Positions 1 to 8,901 of a DNA stretch of 64,000 nt are shown piece after piece. The position numbers were made by a program, and so were the translations under genes. The stretch spans positions 906,001 through 970,000 of the forward strand of contig NC_019903.1 in assembly GCF_000243135.2 (NCBI RefSeq), given 5' to 3'. The notes under the pieces were generated by a model. It did no database searches. It was not told the origin of the DNA and saw only the letters and a program-made list of their open reading frames with translations. The stretch is from Desulfitobacterium dichloroeliminans LMG P-21439. GTDB taxonomy: Bacteria; Bacillota; Desulfitobacteriia; Desulfitobacteriales; Desulfitobacteriaceae. Position 1 is the first letter of the stretch, and every line of letters begins with the position of its first letter.

Positions 1-1789
1 GGAAGATGGCTTATATCTCCGTAATGATGAGCAGAGTGAAGATGAAGTTCGTGGTCTACATCTTGGTAAGCCTCTGGTTTGGGATCAGGCAGATCAACGT
101 GCAAAAGCCTTTGATGATCCAGCCCTTCAAAAACCTACACTCGATGGAACTTTCGTAATCAACGGTAAAAGCTATCGCACTGCCTTTAATTCCTTGAAAG
201 AGCACGTCAAGGCATACACTCCAGAAAAAGGAGAAGAAATCACAGGTATTTCAGCTGATACAGTACGTCGATTAGCTAAAGAATGGGTTGAGTACGCAGA
301 GATTGGCAACAGCATTACGATAGGAGATCAGACTTATCCCTACCGTCCGGTAGCAATCATTTCTGAGCAAGGGTCAAAATGTCATGTGGATAATTATATG
401 GTTGTCCATGCTACAAAGATTCTCTCTCTCATTGTAGGGGCAGCTGAGGTCCCGGGTTCCGCCAAGGCAGCAGGGGCTCCTTTCTATAAGATTAACCCTG
501 TAGACGGAGTCACGACTTCAGAGGAGTTAGTTTATGTTCCGCTCAAAAAGAATCCTGATACTATCTCTCTTGTTGAGCATTCTCCCATAGCAGGATCTTC
601 TACCGGTTTAGCTTGGCTTAGTCTAACCGACCCCAAGTCCTATGGATTCGACTATGTTCCGGAGGTATTGGGCATGTGGGGAGGAAATCCCCAATCCCTT
701 CTCGGAGACTACGAACGAGTTAACGGCATAATGAAGAGTTTCCCATTTACCTTCGCGATTTCCTATGAGTTCGACGAGCCCACTGAATTTGCTGACATCG
801 TCTTGCCTGAGAGTAGCTGGCTAGAGCGCTATGGACTGAGTGCTTATGCTCCAAGGACTTCCTTCACTGATGTTTTCCAAGAAAAAGGAAACTACGGATG
901 GGCAATCCAGCAACCTGTTTTAGAAGAGCCCTTATATGATACTAAAGAGGGAAACCAGATTATCCTGGAACTCAGCGAGGCGCTAGGTATTCTCAAGGGT
1001 GATGGCGGAGTACTATCCCGGCTAAATTCGACGCTTGGCTTAAAGGGTGAGTACCAACTTGATACAGCAAAGAAATACACTTGGGAACAAGTTATTAATT
1101 TAATGTGCTTAGCAAAAACGGGTGGTCAATATGATCTAGAATGGTTTAAGAAAAATGGTATTGCCTCCTATGATGTTTACAATACGCAAAATTATTACGG
1201 TTATAGCAAATACCCGCAAGCCAGACTTCCTATTTACTTAGAGGAGTTTGCTTCTCACCATATGCGCCTTACACAGGAGTTTGAAGAAAAAGGCATCACA
1301 AGGAAACCAGGAAACGAGTTTGTGTTAAATCAGCTTACTCCACTTCCGAATTGGGAACCCCACCCAGAACACAAAGCCTCTCAAGAATATGACCTCTATT
1401 GTATCAACTATAAAAACATGCAACATCACTTTGCCTGTAATATCGGTAATGGATGGCTTATGGAGCTTACTGAAAATCAGGACCCCTATGCTTTATATGT
1501 AATGGTCAATGCCTATACTGCACAGGAACGGGGACTGAAGGATGGGGACTTGATTGAAATCGAATCCTTTGTGGGAAGCAGAATCGAAGGAAAGGTCAAG
1601 ACCACACACCTCATCCATAAAGAAGTCCTTGGCATCGCTGGTGCTTATGGCATTCAAACTGCTAACTTTAACCCTGAAGCCAAACGAGGCCCTGCCTTTG
1701 GTGACTTGCTAAAGCTTTCGGAGGAGCTCTTCAACCCCTTGAAAATCAACCTCGATCGAGATATCAAAGTAAAAATCCGGAAGGTATAA
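1..1789 (+). CDS. Molybdopterin oxidoreductase catalytic subunit, 5' end outside window
   Basis: This is the C-terminal part, about 595 residues, of a large molybdopterin oxidoreductase of the polysulfide/thiosulfate/tetrathionate reductase (CISM) type. The frame is open to base 2, so the first in-window start-like codon (TTG at 194) is internal. The N-terminal [4Fe-4S] motif and much of the cofactor-binding region lie upstream of the window. Visible family features are a stretch ending in ADIVLPESSWLERYG and a C-terminal molybdopterin-dinucleotide-binding domain over roughly the last 120 residues. A four-cluster ferredoxin and an NrfD anchor follow within 30 bases, so this should be the catalytic subunit of a three-part membrane respiratory complex, probably outside the cytoplasmic membrane. 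The substrate cannot be told from what is visible. Confidence 0.9.
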   Translation, partial: EDGLYLRNDEQSEDEVRGLHLGKPLVWDQADQRAKAFDDPALQKPTLDGTFVINGKSYRTAFNSLKEHVKAYTPEKGEEITGISADTVRRLAKEWVEYAEIGNSITIGDQTYPYRPVAIISEQGSKCHVDNYMVVHATKILSLIVGAAEVPGSAKAAGAPFYKINPVDGVTTSEELVYVPLKKNPDTISLVEHSPIAGSSTGLAWLSLTDPKSYGFDYVPEVLGMWGGNPQSLLGDYERVNGIMKSFPFTFAISYEFDEPTEFADIVLPESSWLERYGLSAYAPRTSFTDVFQEKGNYGWAIQQPVLEEPLYDTKEGNQIILELSEALGILKGDGGVLSRLNSTLGLKGEYQLDTAKKYTWEQVINLMCLAKTGGQYDLEWFKKNGIASYDVYNTQNYYGYSKYPQARLPIYLEEFASHHMRLTQEFEEKGITRKPGNEFVLNQLTPLPNWEPHPEHKASQEYDLYCINYKNMQHHFACNIGNGWLMELTENQDPYALYVMVNAYTAQERGLKDGDLIEIESFVGSRIEGKVKTTHLIHKEVLGIAGAYGIQTANFNPEAKRGPAFGDLLKLSEELFNPLKINLDRDIKVKIRKV

Positions 1790-1815
1790 CGCCAAAGTAA
1801 ATGGAGGGAATCGTA

Positions 1816-2451
1816 ATGGCTCGATATGGGATGCTAATCGATTTGAGACGATGTGTCGGCTGTTTCGCCTGCGTTATGGCGTGTAAAGCTGAGCATGCAA
1901 CCCCAAAAGGAGTGACTTGGAACCGGGTCATCGTAGAGGAAAAAGGTGAATATCCAGAGGCTCGGATGACCTTTATGCCGATTCTCTGTAATCACTGTTC
2001 AAATCCACCCTGTTTAAAGGTCTGCCCTACGGGCGCGACATCGAAACGAGCGGATGGAATTGTCACCGTAAACCAGAAGATATGTATCGGCTGCCAATAT
2101 TGCGTAGTCGCCTGTCCTTATCAAGCAAGAAGCTTTAATAAGAAATCAGAAGGGTACTTTCCTAAATATGGCCTAACTCCGCTAGAGGAACAGGGATATA
2201 AGCAACATATTAAGGGAACTCCGGGAAAGTGTAATTTCTGCTATGAACGCGTCGACCAAGGTTTAGCTCCATCCTGTACTGTAAGCTGTCCGGGACGCGC
2301 GCGAATTTTTGGTGACTTAGACGATCCACAAAGCGAAATATCTATTCTGTTAAAAGAGCATGAGACCTTTCAGCTTATAGAGAACCAGGGGACTGGTTCG
2401 GCCGTGTATTATCTGCCTGAATCTGCTGTTGTAAAAGGGGGGAATGTCTAA
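1816..2451 (+). CDS. Four-cluster 4Fe-4S ferredoxin subunit of the molybdoenzyme
   Basis: A 211-residue electron-transfer subunit of the PsrB/PhsB/DmsB type that passes electrons between the NrfD quinone site and the catalytic subunit. Four cysteine groups are visible: CVGCFACVMAC near residue 15, CNHCSNPPCLKVC, CIGCQYCVVAC, and CNFC followed eleven residues later by CTVSC. The last group has the long gap usual in this family. An in-frame ATG at 1801 exists, but GGAGGG at 1803-1808 lies inside that extension and is seven bases before the ATG at 1816, so 1816 is preferred. The stop codon overlaps the start of the NrfD gene (TAATG), indicating translational coupling. Confidence 0.93.
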   Translation: MARYGMLIDLRRCVGCFACVMACKAEHATPKGVTWNRVIVEEKGEYPEARMTFMPILCNHCSNPPCLKVCPTGATSKRADGIVTVNQKICIGCQYCVVACPYQARSFNKKSEGYFPKYGLTPLEEQGYKQHIKGTPGKCNFCYERVDQGLAPSCTVSCPGRARIFGDLDDPQSEISILLKEHETFQLIENQGTGSAVYYLPESAVVKGGNV

Positions 2452-3308
2452 TGCATCCTCAACACGTCTGGCATGATCTTGTAGTTTGGTATCTCTTTTT
2501 GGCGGGTACAGGGGCGGGGATATACCTAATCACCCTTGGGAATAAGTTGTTACGCAAGGATAATTCCTTGCAGAATATTGGGTATTTCTGGGGTCCTGCT
2601 TTTGTTGCAGTTGGAACAGGATTTTTGCTACTTGATTTAGGAAGACCCCTGTTTGCTCCCTTGGCTGTACTTAAACCGTTTTCCTCAATGATCTCCATAG
2701 GTACGATTATTCTATCGCTATTCCTAGTTCTCGGTTTGGTACAAATGATTCAAAATCTATATCGCAAGAGAGAAACACCTCGTTACTTCGATTGGATAGG
2801 TTTTTGCCTTGCCATAGGAACCGCAACCTACACAGGGCTTTTGCTAGGAGTTGTTAAAGCAATTCCGTTTTGGAACAGCCCAATTCTTCTCCCTCTACTA
2901 TTTTTGGCATCAGCATTATCCTCAGGGGTTGGCTTTATACTCTTTAGTCTTGTTGTCGCTAAAAAAGTCCGATCAGAACAAATTTCCCAGGCCTTGCATT
3001 CCATCCTTAAGCTTGACGTGGGTCTGATCCTTACAGAAATTGTTGTCCTTGGCTTAATTCTTTATATTTCAAATCAATCGGGTGGAGCAGCAGCAAGTAG
3101 TGTTGCAATTCTTCTTGAGGGATTCCTCGCGCTTCCTTTTTGGGGTTTAGTGATTGGTGTTGGGCTTCTACTACCCCTGCTTCTCGAAACGCTTGTTCGC
3201 TCCCAGAAAGAAAGCGTCTTACTGATTTGTGCTTTATCACTCCTTGTGGGAGGAATTGCCCTGCGATATTCCATCGTTTTCGCAGGGGTATTTGTTCCCT
3301 TTAGCTAA
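2451..3308 (+). CDS. NrfD/PsrC-family membrane anchor subunit
   Basis: A 285-residue polytopic membrane protein, with about eight hydrophobic segments, of the NrfD/PsrC family. These subunits hold the ferredoxin and catalytic subunits at the membrane and exchange electrons with menaquinone. The N-terminal W-YLFLAGTGAGIYL pattern fits the family. It shares one base with the ferredoxin stop codon and is the last gene of the operon. No separate cytochrome subunit is seen, as usual for PsrABC-like complexes. Confidence 0.9.
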   Translation: MHPQHVWHDLVVWYLFLAGTGAGIYLITLGNKLLRKDNSLQNIGYFWGPAFVAVGTGFLLLDLGRPLFAPLAVLKPFSSMISIGTIILSLFLVLGLVQMIQNLYRKRETPRYFDWIGFCLAIGTATYTGLLLGVVKAIPFWNSPILLPLLFLASALSSGVGFILFSLVVAKKVRSEQISQALHSILKLDVGLILTEIVVLGLILYISNQSGGAAASSVAILLEGFLALPFWGLVIGVGLLLPLLLETLVRSQKESVLLICALSLLVGGIALRYSIVFAGVFVPFS

Positions 3309-3354
3309 TCAAAAAGGTAACCCTTAACATCATATAGATTAACCTACCAAGAAA

Positions 3355-3400
3355 AAGAGGCTAAAGCAGACCGAAGACGTTCGGTAAGCTATGGCCTCTT
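3355..3400. terminator. Imperfect 46-nt hairpin after the molybdoenzyme operon
   Basis: AAGAGGC and GCCTCTT form the outer stem, and ACCGAA/TTCGGT the inner stem around a GACG loop, with a few mismatches between. The T-rich side (CTCTTTTTC) is on the minus strand and the plus side is not followed by a T-run. It may end the NrfD operon, but as a plus-strand terminator it is atypical. Confidence 0.5.
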
Positions 3401-3489
3401 CTGCCTTAATTTGCTATGCACTAACCAATACTGGCTAAATATCTGCTAGATTTTTAAAAAGCGTAGGTACTAAGAGAGTTTTGCTTATA

Positions 3490-3518
3490 TTGACAAATAC
3501 TCATCGTATAGATATACT
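3490..3518 (+). promoter_or_regulatory. SigA-type promoter, TTGACA-17-TATACT
   Basis: TTGACA at 3490-3495 and TATACT at 3513-3518 are separated by 17 bases. It is the strongest promoter match in this gap and points at the DUF6530-like gene about 160 bases downstream, leaving a leader of roughly 150 nt. Confidence 0.7.
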
Positions 3519-3524
3519 TACTTT

Positions 3525-3596
3525 GTAATTTAGTAGATGAGTAAATTACTAAACTACTAGACTACTAAATTATTAATTACCAAATCACCAAATTGA
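3525..3596 (+). repeat. A+T-rich leader with ACTA-type short repeats and an 8-bp inverted repeat
   Basis: GTAATTTA (3525-3532) and TAAATTAC (3542-3549) form a perfect inverted repeat just downstream of the promoter. They are followed by a run of degenerate ACTA/ATTA units to about 3596. The rest of the 3309-3679 gap holds no gene that I can see. Confidence 0.5.
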
Positions 3597-3679
3597 AAGG
3601 TGGCCCTTCTAAGGACTACAGAGTAAAGCATGGGAGTAGATAATCGATCCTAATAAATAGGGTGTATGGAGGTAAAACC

Positions 3680-4159
3680 ATGAAAATACCCACAAGTTTA
3701 AAGCATAAACCCGTTATTGTATCAGAAAACTACGAGAATGTAGATGGCCGCTACGCTTATGAATCAGATGCCAAAGGCCTTTCCTTAGGTCTAGCTCAAT
3801 GGAATGATCGGGGGAAGGTTGATATTTCTGCTAAGGTATGGCGCTATACTGGAGAAAAATGGTCAAGGCAATCGGAAGAACTACCCCTTCACAGGGTCCT
3901 CGACCTAGCAATCCTTGTCTGCCGAACCAAGCTCCACTTCCGGGAAGCCTATCGGTATGAAAAGCTCTATGATCCAGAAAATCCCGTGATTGATAGAGTC
4001 GGTTTGCAAGGGGATGCTATGACGGTGGCTGTCTGCACTGATAATGATAGGATTGATGAAGATATCAAGCTTTTTAATCAGGCACTGAGTAATGACGATG
4101 AGCTCATGGGTGAGCGCTTACGGACGCTCGCCAGACTTCTTAAGGAGATGGGATATTAA
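3680..4159 (+). CDS. DUF6530-like protein of unknown function
   Basis: A 159-residue soluble protein, rich in charged residues, with no signal peptide or membrane segment. It begins MKIPTSLKHKPVIV and contains the stretch DAKGLSLGLAQWN, which I associate with the DUF6530 family found across Bacillota; the family name is from memory. An in-frame GTG exists at 3662, but GGAGG at 3668-3672 stands seven bases before the ATG at 3680. The next gene starts five bases after the stop, so the two are probably cotranscribed from the promoter at 3490. No function is known to me. Confidence 0.7.
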   Translation: MKIPTSLKHKPVIVSENYENVDGRYAYESDAKGLSLGLAQWNDRGKVDISAKVWRYTGEKWSRQSEELPLHRVLDLAILVCRTKLHFREAYRYEKLYDPENPVIDRVGLQGDAMTVAVCTDNDRIDEDIKLFNQALSNDDELMGERLRTLARLLKEMGY

Positions 4160-4163
4160 AGTT

Positions 4164-4514
4164 ATGGATAGAAAAAAGGAGCTTAAAGAACAATATAAGC
4201 AGATGAGACCAGATATGGGGATCATGGGCATTCGCTCCAAGCTAGATACTTGGTGTTATATTGAAGGAAGTCAGAATCTGCGTGCGGTCCTCAACGGATC
4301 CCGCTTCAAACTGGAAACGAATTTTCATCCAAGTCGCGAACTGTTGAAAAAGTTTCAAGAGCAGGGAGTAGAGAATTTCACATTTGAAGTACTGGAACAG
4401 CTAGAGTATGATAAAGATGAAACGAAAACGGATTATACCGATGACCTAGAAATTTTATTGCTCGAGTGGGAAGAAAGATTAGTGAATCAAGGTATCACAG
4501 TGGTCAAAAGATAA
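4164..4514 (+). CDS. GIY-YIG-like nuclease family protein (degenerate motif)
   Basis: A 116-residue protein resembling the small stand-alone GIY-YIG family proteins of Bacillota. The segment MGIMGIRSKLDTWCYIEGS sits where the GIY and YIG strands are expected, but GIM replaces GIY and YIE replaces YIG, so nuclease activity is doubtful. The C-terminal half is acidic (TDYTDDLEILLLEWEERL). The ATG at 4164 lies just after the preceding stop; a longer in-frame reading from 4092 would overlap that gene and has no ribosome site. Assignment is by family resemblance, not by a full catalytic motif. Confidence 0.65.
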   Translation: MDRKKELKEQYKQMRPDMGIMGIRSKLDTWCYIEGSQNLRAVLNGSRFKLETNFHPSRELLKKFQEQGVENFTFEVLEQLEYDKDETKTDYTDDLEILLLEWEERLVNQGITVVKR

Positions 4515-4620
4515 CTATTTGGCTTGGAATGAGAGTGCCTTTAGCACCGCGAATTGACAGGTACCAGAGGTTTGAAATTATCACATAGCATTATCACATA
4601 GCAAAGGTCTGATATGAAAA

Positions 4621-5889
4621 ATGCACAAACGAAGGATAGTCGCCTTGGGAATTGCCATCATTGTCCTTGTCGTAGGAATTCTGTATGCCCTCACCCAAGG
4701 GGGAAATGCAAACAATAACGGCCCCTCGTCTAATCAGCAGGGAGGGAACAATTCCTCTATGCTACCGAGCGCTCCGCCCAAGGTTGACCCCATCGCCGAA
4801 CAGCTGAAAGAGATGTCCTTAGAGGAAAAAGTAGGACAGCTGGTGATTGTTGGGACTGATGGATATGAGATCAATGAAAATACCCAGCGGCTGATTCAAA
4901 CCTATCATGTGGGTGGGTTTATTCTTTTTCAGAAAAATATCAGGGATACTCAACAAATGCTCGATCTCGTCAATTCCTTAAAGAAGACCAATGCCATTAA
5001 TGAGGTTCCGTTGTTTTTAGCCCTTGATGAGGAGGGAGGGAGAGTTTCCCGGATGCCTGCTGAATTGCGGAGGATGCCTTCCAGTCAAAAGGTGGGAAAG
5101 CAGAATGACAGTGATTTGGCGACCCGCGTAGGAGTAGTCCTGGGCCAAGAACTTAAGGTCTTCGGTATGAATGTTAATTTCGCTCCCGTTTTAGATATTT
5201 TCAGCAACCCTCAGAACACGGTTATCGGGGACCGGGCATTGGGGAGTACTCCTGAGCTGGTCAGTGAGCTGGGCATTCAGTCGATGAAGGGGATCCAAGC
5301 TCAAAACATCATCCCTGTGGTCAAGCATTTTCCAGGACATGGAGATACTACGGTGGATTCTCATGTGGGTCTACCCAAAGTCGATTATGACCTTGAACGC
5401 TTGCAAAGCTTCGAGTTAATTCCTTTTTCCGAGGCCATCGCCCATGATGCGGATGCCATTATGCTGGCTCATATCCTGATACCACAGCTTGATCCTGAGT
5501 ATCCCGCGTCGCTTTCAAAAACCCTGATCTCGGACATTTTACGGGAAGACATGAAATTTGAGGGAGTCGTCTTCACTGATGATATGACCATGGGGGCGAT
5601 CCTGGAGAATTATGAGATTGGCGAGGCGGCAGTAAAATCCCTGCAAGCCGGGAGCGATATCGTTTTGATTTGTCATGACTTTGTACAAGAAGAAGCGGCA
5701 TTGCAGGCGATTCTAGCAGCAGCCCGGACCGGGGTAATATCTAGCGATAGAATCGATGAAAGCGTGTATCGGGTGCTTGCTTTGAAGAAGAAGTACGGGC
5801 TTTCCAATCAGTCTGTGGAATCCGTCGATGTTCAAGGAATAAACGCTGAAATCACAAAGCTGTACGAGGATTATCCTGCGCTACGATAG
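4621..5889 (+). CDS. nagZ: Glycoside hydrolase family 3 beta-N-acetylhexosaminidase, membrane-anchored
   Basis: A 422-residue NagZ-type enzyme expected to cleave N-acetylglucosamine from peptidoglycan fragments during cell-wall turnover. Residues 7-25 form a hydrophobic signal or anchor, followed by an Asn/Gly/Ser-rich linker, so the enzyme probably works outside the membrane as in other Gram-positives. GH3 landmarks are LALDEEGGRVSRM, the KHFPGHGDTTVDSH loop (which carries the catalytic His/Asp pair in NagZ enzymes) and GVVFTDDMTMGAI with the likely nucleophile Asp. The length is close to single-domain NagZ plus anchor, shorter than two-domain B. subtilis NagZ. Between its stop and 6033 there is only a 28-codon TTG-started frame (5908-5994) of no recognised family. 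Confidence 0.9.
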   Translation: MHKRRIVALGIAIIVLVVGILYALTQGGNANNNGPSSNQQGGNNSSMLPSAPPKVDPIAEQLKEMSLEEKVGQLVIVGTDGYEINENTQRLIQTYHVGGFILFQKNIRDTQQMLDLVNSLKKTNAINEVPLFLALDEEGGRVSRMPAELRRMPSSQKVGKQNDSDLATRVGVVLGQELKVFGMNVNFAPVLDIFSNPQNTVIGDRALGSTPELVSELGIQSMKGIQAQNIIPVVKHFPGHGDTTVDSHVGLPKVDYDLERLQSFELIPFSEAIAHDADAIMLAHILIPQLDPEYPASLSKTLISDILREDMKFEGVVFTDDMTMGAILENYEIGEAAVKSLQAGSDIVLICHDFVQEEAALQAILAAARTGVISSDRIDESVYRVLALKKKYGLSNQSVESVDVQGINAEITKLYEDYPALR

Positions 5890-6032
5890 GAGAATGGAAT
5901 AGCAGAATTGGATAAAGACAGCCCAAGTGTTGAGCCTGTAGGACTCGTAAATGATCAAGTCTATAGCGCCCTAACAGTGTATGGTGGAAAGTAAGGTACA
6001 GTACAAAAGGTGAGCGTTAAATTTATATGGAG

Positions 6033-6079
6033 AAAGAGAGCCGCGCAGATGAACAATTCGTTCACAGCGTCGGCTCTTT
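6033..6079. terminator. Bidirectional hairpin between convergent genes
   Basis: AGAGCCG (6037-6043) pairs with CGGCTCT (6071-6077), with GAAC/GTTC at the tip. A and T runs flank both sides, so it can serve the nagZ gene on plus and the anti-sigma gene on minus. Confidence 0.7.
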
Positions 6080-6085
6080 AATGAT

Positions 6086-7762
6086 TTAGCGCGCTAGATA
6101 ACCGGTAACGGTCCAGATGCCTGTCTCATCTTGACGAATCAAGCGCTCCAGATACACAGCTTTGACCGGCCCTTCTGCGGCTTGCACGACAGCTTTTTTA
6201 CCGTCGTTTTCAATCATTGTCAAGGTATCATAGTCCAGAGGTGGCTCGCCAACGATCCCTTCGGGGGAAATCTGCAGGGCAATGAAGGTAAAAGCGACTT
6301 GGACAGGATCAAGCTGCCAAGGGCTGCTTCCCGAATCAACTTGTTGTTGGTTGTTTTTCACAATCTCCAGATCGATAGGGAGCTTGATCATGGTCTTCTC
6401 GGGAGGTAGTGGCTTGGCTTGAGGGGTGAGGTCTAGGGTGTAGGTCAATTGTCGAGCCAGCTCTTCAAAGCGCTTCCCTTGAACTTGGATTTCCAAATCC
6501 TTTTGCAGCCAGCGCAAGCTATTGGGCAGGATTTCTAGAGGTCCGCCTTCGGCTTGGCCCAAAGCCGCTAGAGGATCGATGACCAGCGCCCCAGTGGCTT
6601 TGGATTGGATAATGATCGTATCTTCAAAGTCAAAGACAATACGCTCCGGTGCCGCAAAAATGCGCCGTGGGGTGGTGGTGAGTTCTAGGGGAGCTAAACC
6701 ACTGACCTGGATAGCTTCCTCAAGACTAGCAACGAGTTGGTCGTTCGTGTTGTCCACCACGCGGTAATCTTGGGGTGGATTGTAAGCGAAAATATCTTCT
6801 GGAATCGTAGTATTGGTTGCCAAGCTAATATAGGTGTAGGTGGTTTGCAGAGATTTCTGTAGGGCTGTTTGTAGTTGGATAGGCAAATGAGTTTCTTGGT
6901 CAATCCAGAGAGAATAGGGCAGCCCTCCGGGTGGTTGGATTTCAATATGGGTGGCAACTCGCCCGGCAATAGTTTCCTCACCGAGAATTTGGTGAGGATA
7001 GCTTAAGGCTTTGGCGGCTTCCTTCTGAAGATCGAAGTCATGGGGATCTGCATAAATGGGGAGAAGTGAGATTTCCTTGGTAGCGGAGTTGGTGCGCCAA
7101 CGGGTCTCGCCGTTATTAACGGTAAGAATTCCATCTTGAGTTTGGGTGGCATAGTTTTCTCCGACAGACCAGATCTCCGTTCGAATCTGGAATTGACGTT
7201 CGCCTGCTTCATTGGTGCTGGTTTTTTCTAGGATGCCATGGTAATTCTCTAGTTTTTTGACCGAATCTTCCATGGCCAGGACGATGTTTTGCGAAGAACC
7301 TGACCAAGTGGAGAAGAAAAAGAGAAAGACGAGGATGCTTGCTACAAGTCCGGCCCAGGGGAGGAATTTTTTCTTCACCGGAGAAGGGCTTGGGGTTCGT
7401 GAGAGGTTATTATTTGCATAGAACGGGCTGAGTTCATGTGTTTTCTCCTGTCCCTTTTCGAGGGGTTCAAGCTTTTGCCAGAGACTAGCTATAAAATCTT
7501 CACTTGGCCCTTCTATAGGTGAAGACTCTTTTATTAGGATTTGGGCGATGGCTTGTAGCTCTCTGACATCTTCGGTTGCATCTTTACTTACTCCACCAAT
7601 TGCCTTGGTAGATATCTCATAAGTCACTTTAGCAGTCGCTTCTTCTGTGTCTGCTGTTGTCTTTTTTGGCTTAAGCTGTTGCTCTTGATTTAGATCATTG
7701 ATAAAGACATCCACTAGATCTTCTGCAGAGGGCGTGTTTTTCTGCTGATTGTCGTTTGTCAC
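6086..7762 (-). CDS. Anti-sigma factor with one membrane segment and a LolA/RseB-like outer domain
   Basis: A 558-residue protein with a cytoplasmic N-terminal region of about 130 residues and one transmembrane helix (near FLPWAGLVASILVFLFFF). The large outer region starts with a fold resembling outer-membrane lipoprotein carrier/MucB-RseB sensors (LENYHGILEKTSTNEAGERQ onward, YSLWIDQETHLPIQLQT). Its ATG overlaps the stop of the ECF sigma gene (ATGA), the usual arrangement for a sigma factor and its membrane anti-sigma. The inferred role is to hold the sigma factor at the membrane until an envelope signal triggers release. No zinc-binding HxxxCxxC motif is visible in the N-terminal part. Confidence 0.75.
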   Translation of the reverse strand: MTNDNQQKNTPSAEDLVDVFINDLNQEQQLKPKKTTADTEEATAKVTYEISTKAIGGVSKDATEDVRELQAIAQILIKESSPIEGPSEDFIASLWQKLEPLEKGQEKTHELSPFYANNNLSRTPSPSPVKKKFLPWAGLVASILVFLFFFSTWSGSSQNIVLAMEDSVKKLENYHGILEKTSTNEAGERQFQIRTEIWSVGENYATQTQDGILTVNNGETRWRTNSATKEISLLPIYADPHDFDLQKEAAKALSYPHQILGEETIAGRVATHIEIQPPGGLPYSLWIDQETHLPIQLQTALQKSLQTTYTYISLATNTTIPEDIFAYNPPQDYRVVDNTNDQLVASLEEAIQVSGLAPLELTTTPRRIFAAPERIVFDFEDTIIIQSKATGALVIDPLAALGQAEGGPLEILPNSLRWLQKDLEIQVQGKRFEELARQLTYTLDLTPQAKPLPPEKTMIKLPIDLEIVKNNQQQVDSGSSPWQLDPVQVAFTFIALQISPEGIVGEPPLDYDTLTMIENDGKKAVVQAAEGPVKAVYLERLIRQDETGIWTVTGYLAR

Positions 7763-8235
7763 GATGCTCCTCCTTTCTGTTCGTTGTTCCGCATCAAATC
7801 TCGTAAGGCTTGCAGAGCACGATATTGAAGCCCGCGAATGGCATCCTCACTGCGACCCATGAATGTGGCAGTCTCTTTGCGCGAGTAGCCTTGGATAATG
7901 CGGAGATCAATGGCTTGCCGATAATCAGGGGGGAGTTGTTCCATGAGTTCCTGGATTAGGGCTTGATTCAACCAATCCTCTTCCGGAGAGGGGGATTCTT
8001 GACTGAGTACTTGGCCGAGATGGTGTTGAGCTCGGCGTGTCGTTCGAAAACGATCGGTGATGAGATTGCGCGCAATCTGCTTAAGATAGGGGTAAGGGGG
8101 GAGGTTTTCTGGTTGTTGCTTAAAGCAACGCAGATAGGTCTCTTGAGTGATATCTTCAGTCTCTTCGCGATTTTGGACTTGGGAGTAGATGAATCGATAC
8201 AGCTTTGTAACAGTTTCCCGGTACCAGGTCTCCAC
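7759..8235 (-). CDS. ECF-type RNA polymerase sigma factor
   Basis: A 158-residue sigma-70 family ECF factor. Region 2 is visible around YRFIYSQVQNREETEDITQE and region 4 around QLPPDYRQAIDLRIIQGYS, with a helix-turn-helix near the C terminus. The start is GTG at 8235, seven bases after AGGAGG; the ATG-like reading one frame over is not in the coding frame. It is translationally coupled to the anti-sigma gene downstream and divergent from a second ECF gene. The promoter region (8236-8354) is shared. Confidence 0.9.
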   Translation of the reverse strand: METWYRETVTKLYRFIYSQVQNREETEDITQETYLRCFKQQPENLPPYPYLKQIARNLITDRFRTTRRAQHHLGQVLSQESPSPEEDWLNQALIQELMEQLPPDYRQAIDLRIIQGYSRKETATFMGRSEDAIRGLQYRALQALRDLMRNNEQKGGAS

Positions 8236-8293
8236 ATCTTCACCTCCTTTATTAGCTTAAACGAGTAAAAAAAGAAAATGTCACGTAAAATTT

Positions 8294-8319
8294 AAACTTT
8301 CTTTAGGGGGTTGTGCGTC
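8294..8319 (+). promoter_or_regulatory. Candidate ECF-type promoter (AAAC...CGTC)
   Basis: AAAC at 8294-8297 and CGTC at 8316-8319 are separated by 18 bases, similar to the AAC/CGT elements of SigW/SigX/SigV-type promoters, though the gap is slightly long. It would make the downstream sigma operon autoregulated. An overlapping TATACT (8320-8325) lacks a good -35 box. Confidence 0.4.
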
Positions 8320-8378
8320 TATACTATAGAAGAGGATGATTATCCAAGAATGAAGTGCACTTCAAAGGAGTAGGAGTT

Positions 8379-8900
8379 ATGTTATCTAAAAAGTCCGCTC
8401 GTGAGCTGGAGGACTACTTACTAACGAATCAAGAGTATATTTATCGACTAGCATACAGTTACGTTAAGAACCCGGAGGATGCCCTAGATCTTGTCCAAGA
8501 GTCCATCATTAAGGCCATATCGTCAGCGGATTTACTGAAGGATACCCAAGGTATGAAGAGTTGGGTTTATCGCATAGTGGTCAATACAGCGTTGGACTTT
8601 TTGCGCAAGCAAAAGCGTATGGTGGTGGTCGATCAGGAGACGCTTAATAACTACACTGAGAGTGCGGCTGGAGCGGATGATTATTCCGATCTAGATTTAG
8701 CTAAGGCTATCGAAGGGTTAACGCCTACGGATCGGTCTCGCATCGTGCTTCGTTATTATGAGGACCTAAAAATAGAAGAGGTTGCTTTTATTTTAAAGGA
8801 AAATGTGAATACAACAAAATCCCGTCTTTATGGGACCCTAAAAAAGCTGCGTTTACAGATGGAAGAACCTATCGATGTACAATCCGTTCAGGAGGTGTAA
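8379..8900 (+). CDS. ECF sigma factor, SigV-like
   Basis: A 173-residue ECF sigma factor. Region 2 includes YRLAYSYVKNPEDALDLVQE and region 4 includes GLTPTDRSRIVLRYYEDL. An in-frame GTG at 8355 exists, but the ATG at 8379 follows AAAGGAG and is the better start. The next gene starts two bases after its stop and encodes an RsiV-like anti-sigma, so by analogy this pair is SigV/RsiV. In B. subtilis, Enterococcus and C. difficile that system responds to lysozyme and turns on cell-wall protection. The specific signal here is inferred. Confidence 0.88.
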   Translation: MLSKKSARELEDYLLTNQEYIYRLAYSYVKNPEDALDLVQESIIKAISSADLLKDTQGMKSWVYRIVVNTALDFLRKQKRMVVVDQETLNNYTESAAGADDYSDLDLAKAIEGLTPTDRSRIVLRYYEDLKIEEVAFILKENVNTTKSRLYGTLKKLRLQMEEPIDVQSVQEV

Positions 8901-8901
8901 T

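Noticed and set aside
194-1789. TTG at 194 as the start of the molybdopterin oxidoreductase
   Set aside because: The same frame is open back to base 2 with plausible coding sequence and there is no ribosome site at 194.
6131-6981. Several 80-95-codon frames opposite or beside the anti-sigma gene
   Set aside because: They are shadows of the 558-codon gene with no ribosome sites and no recognisable products.
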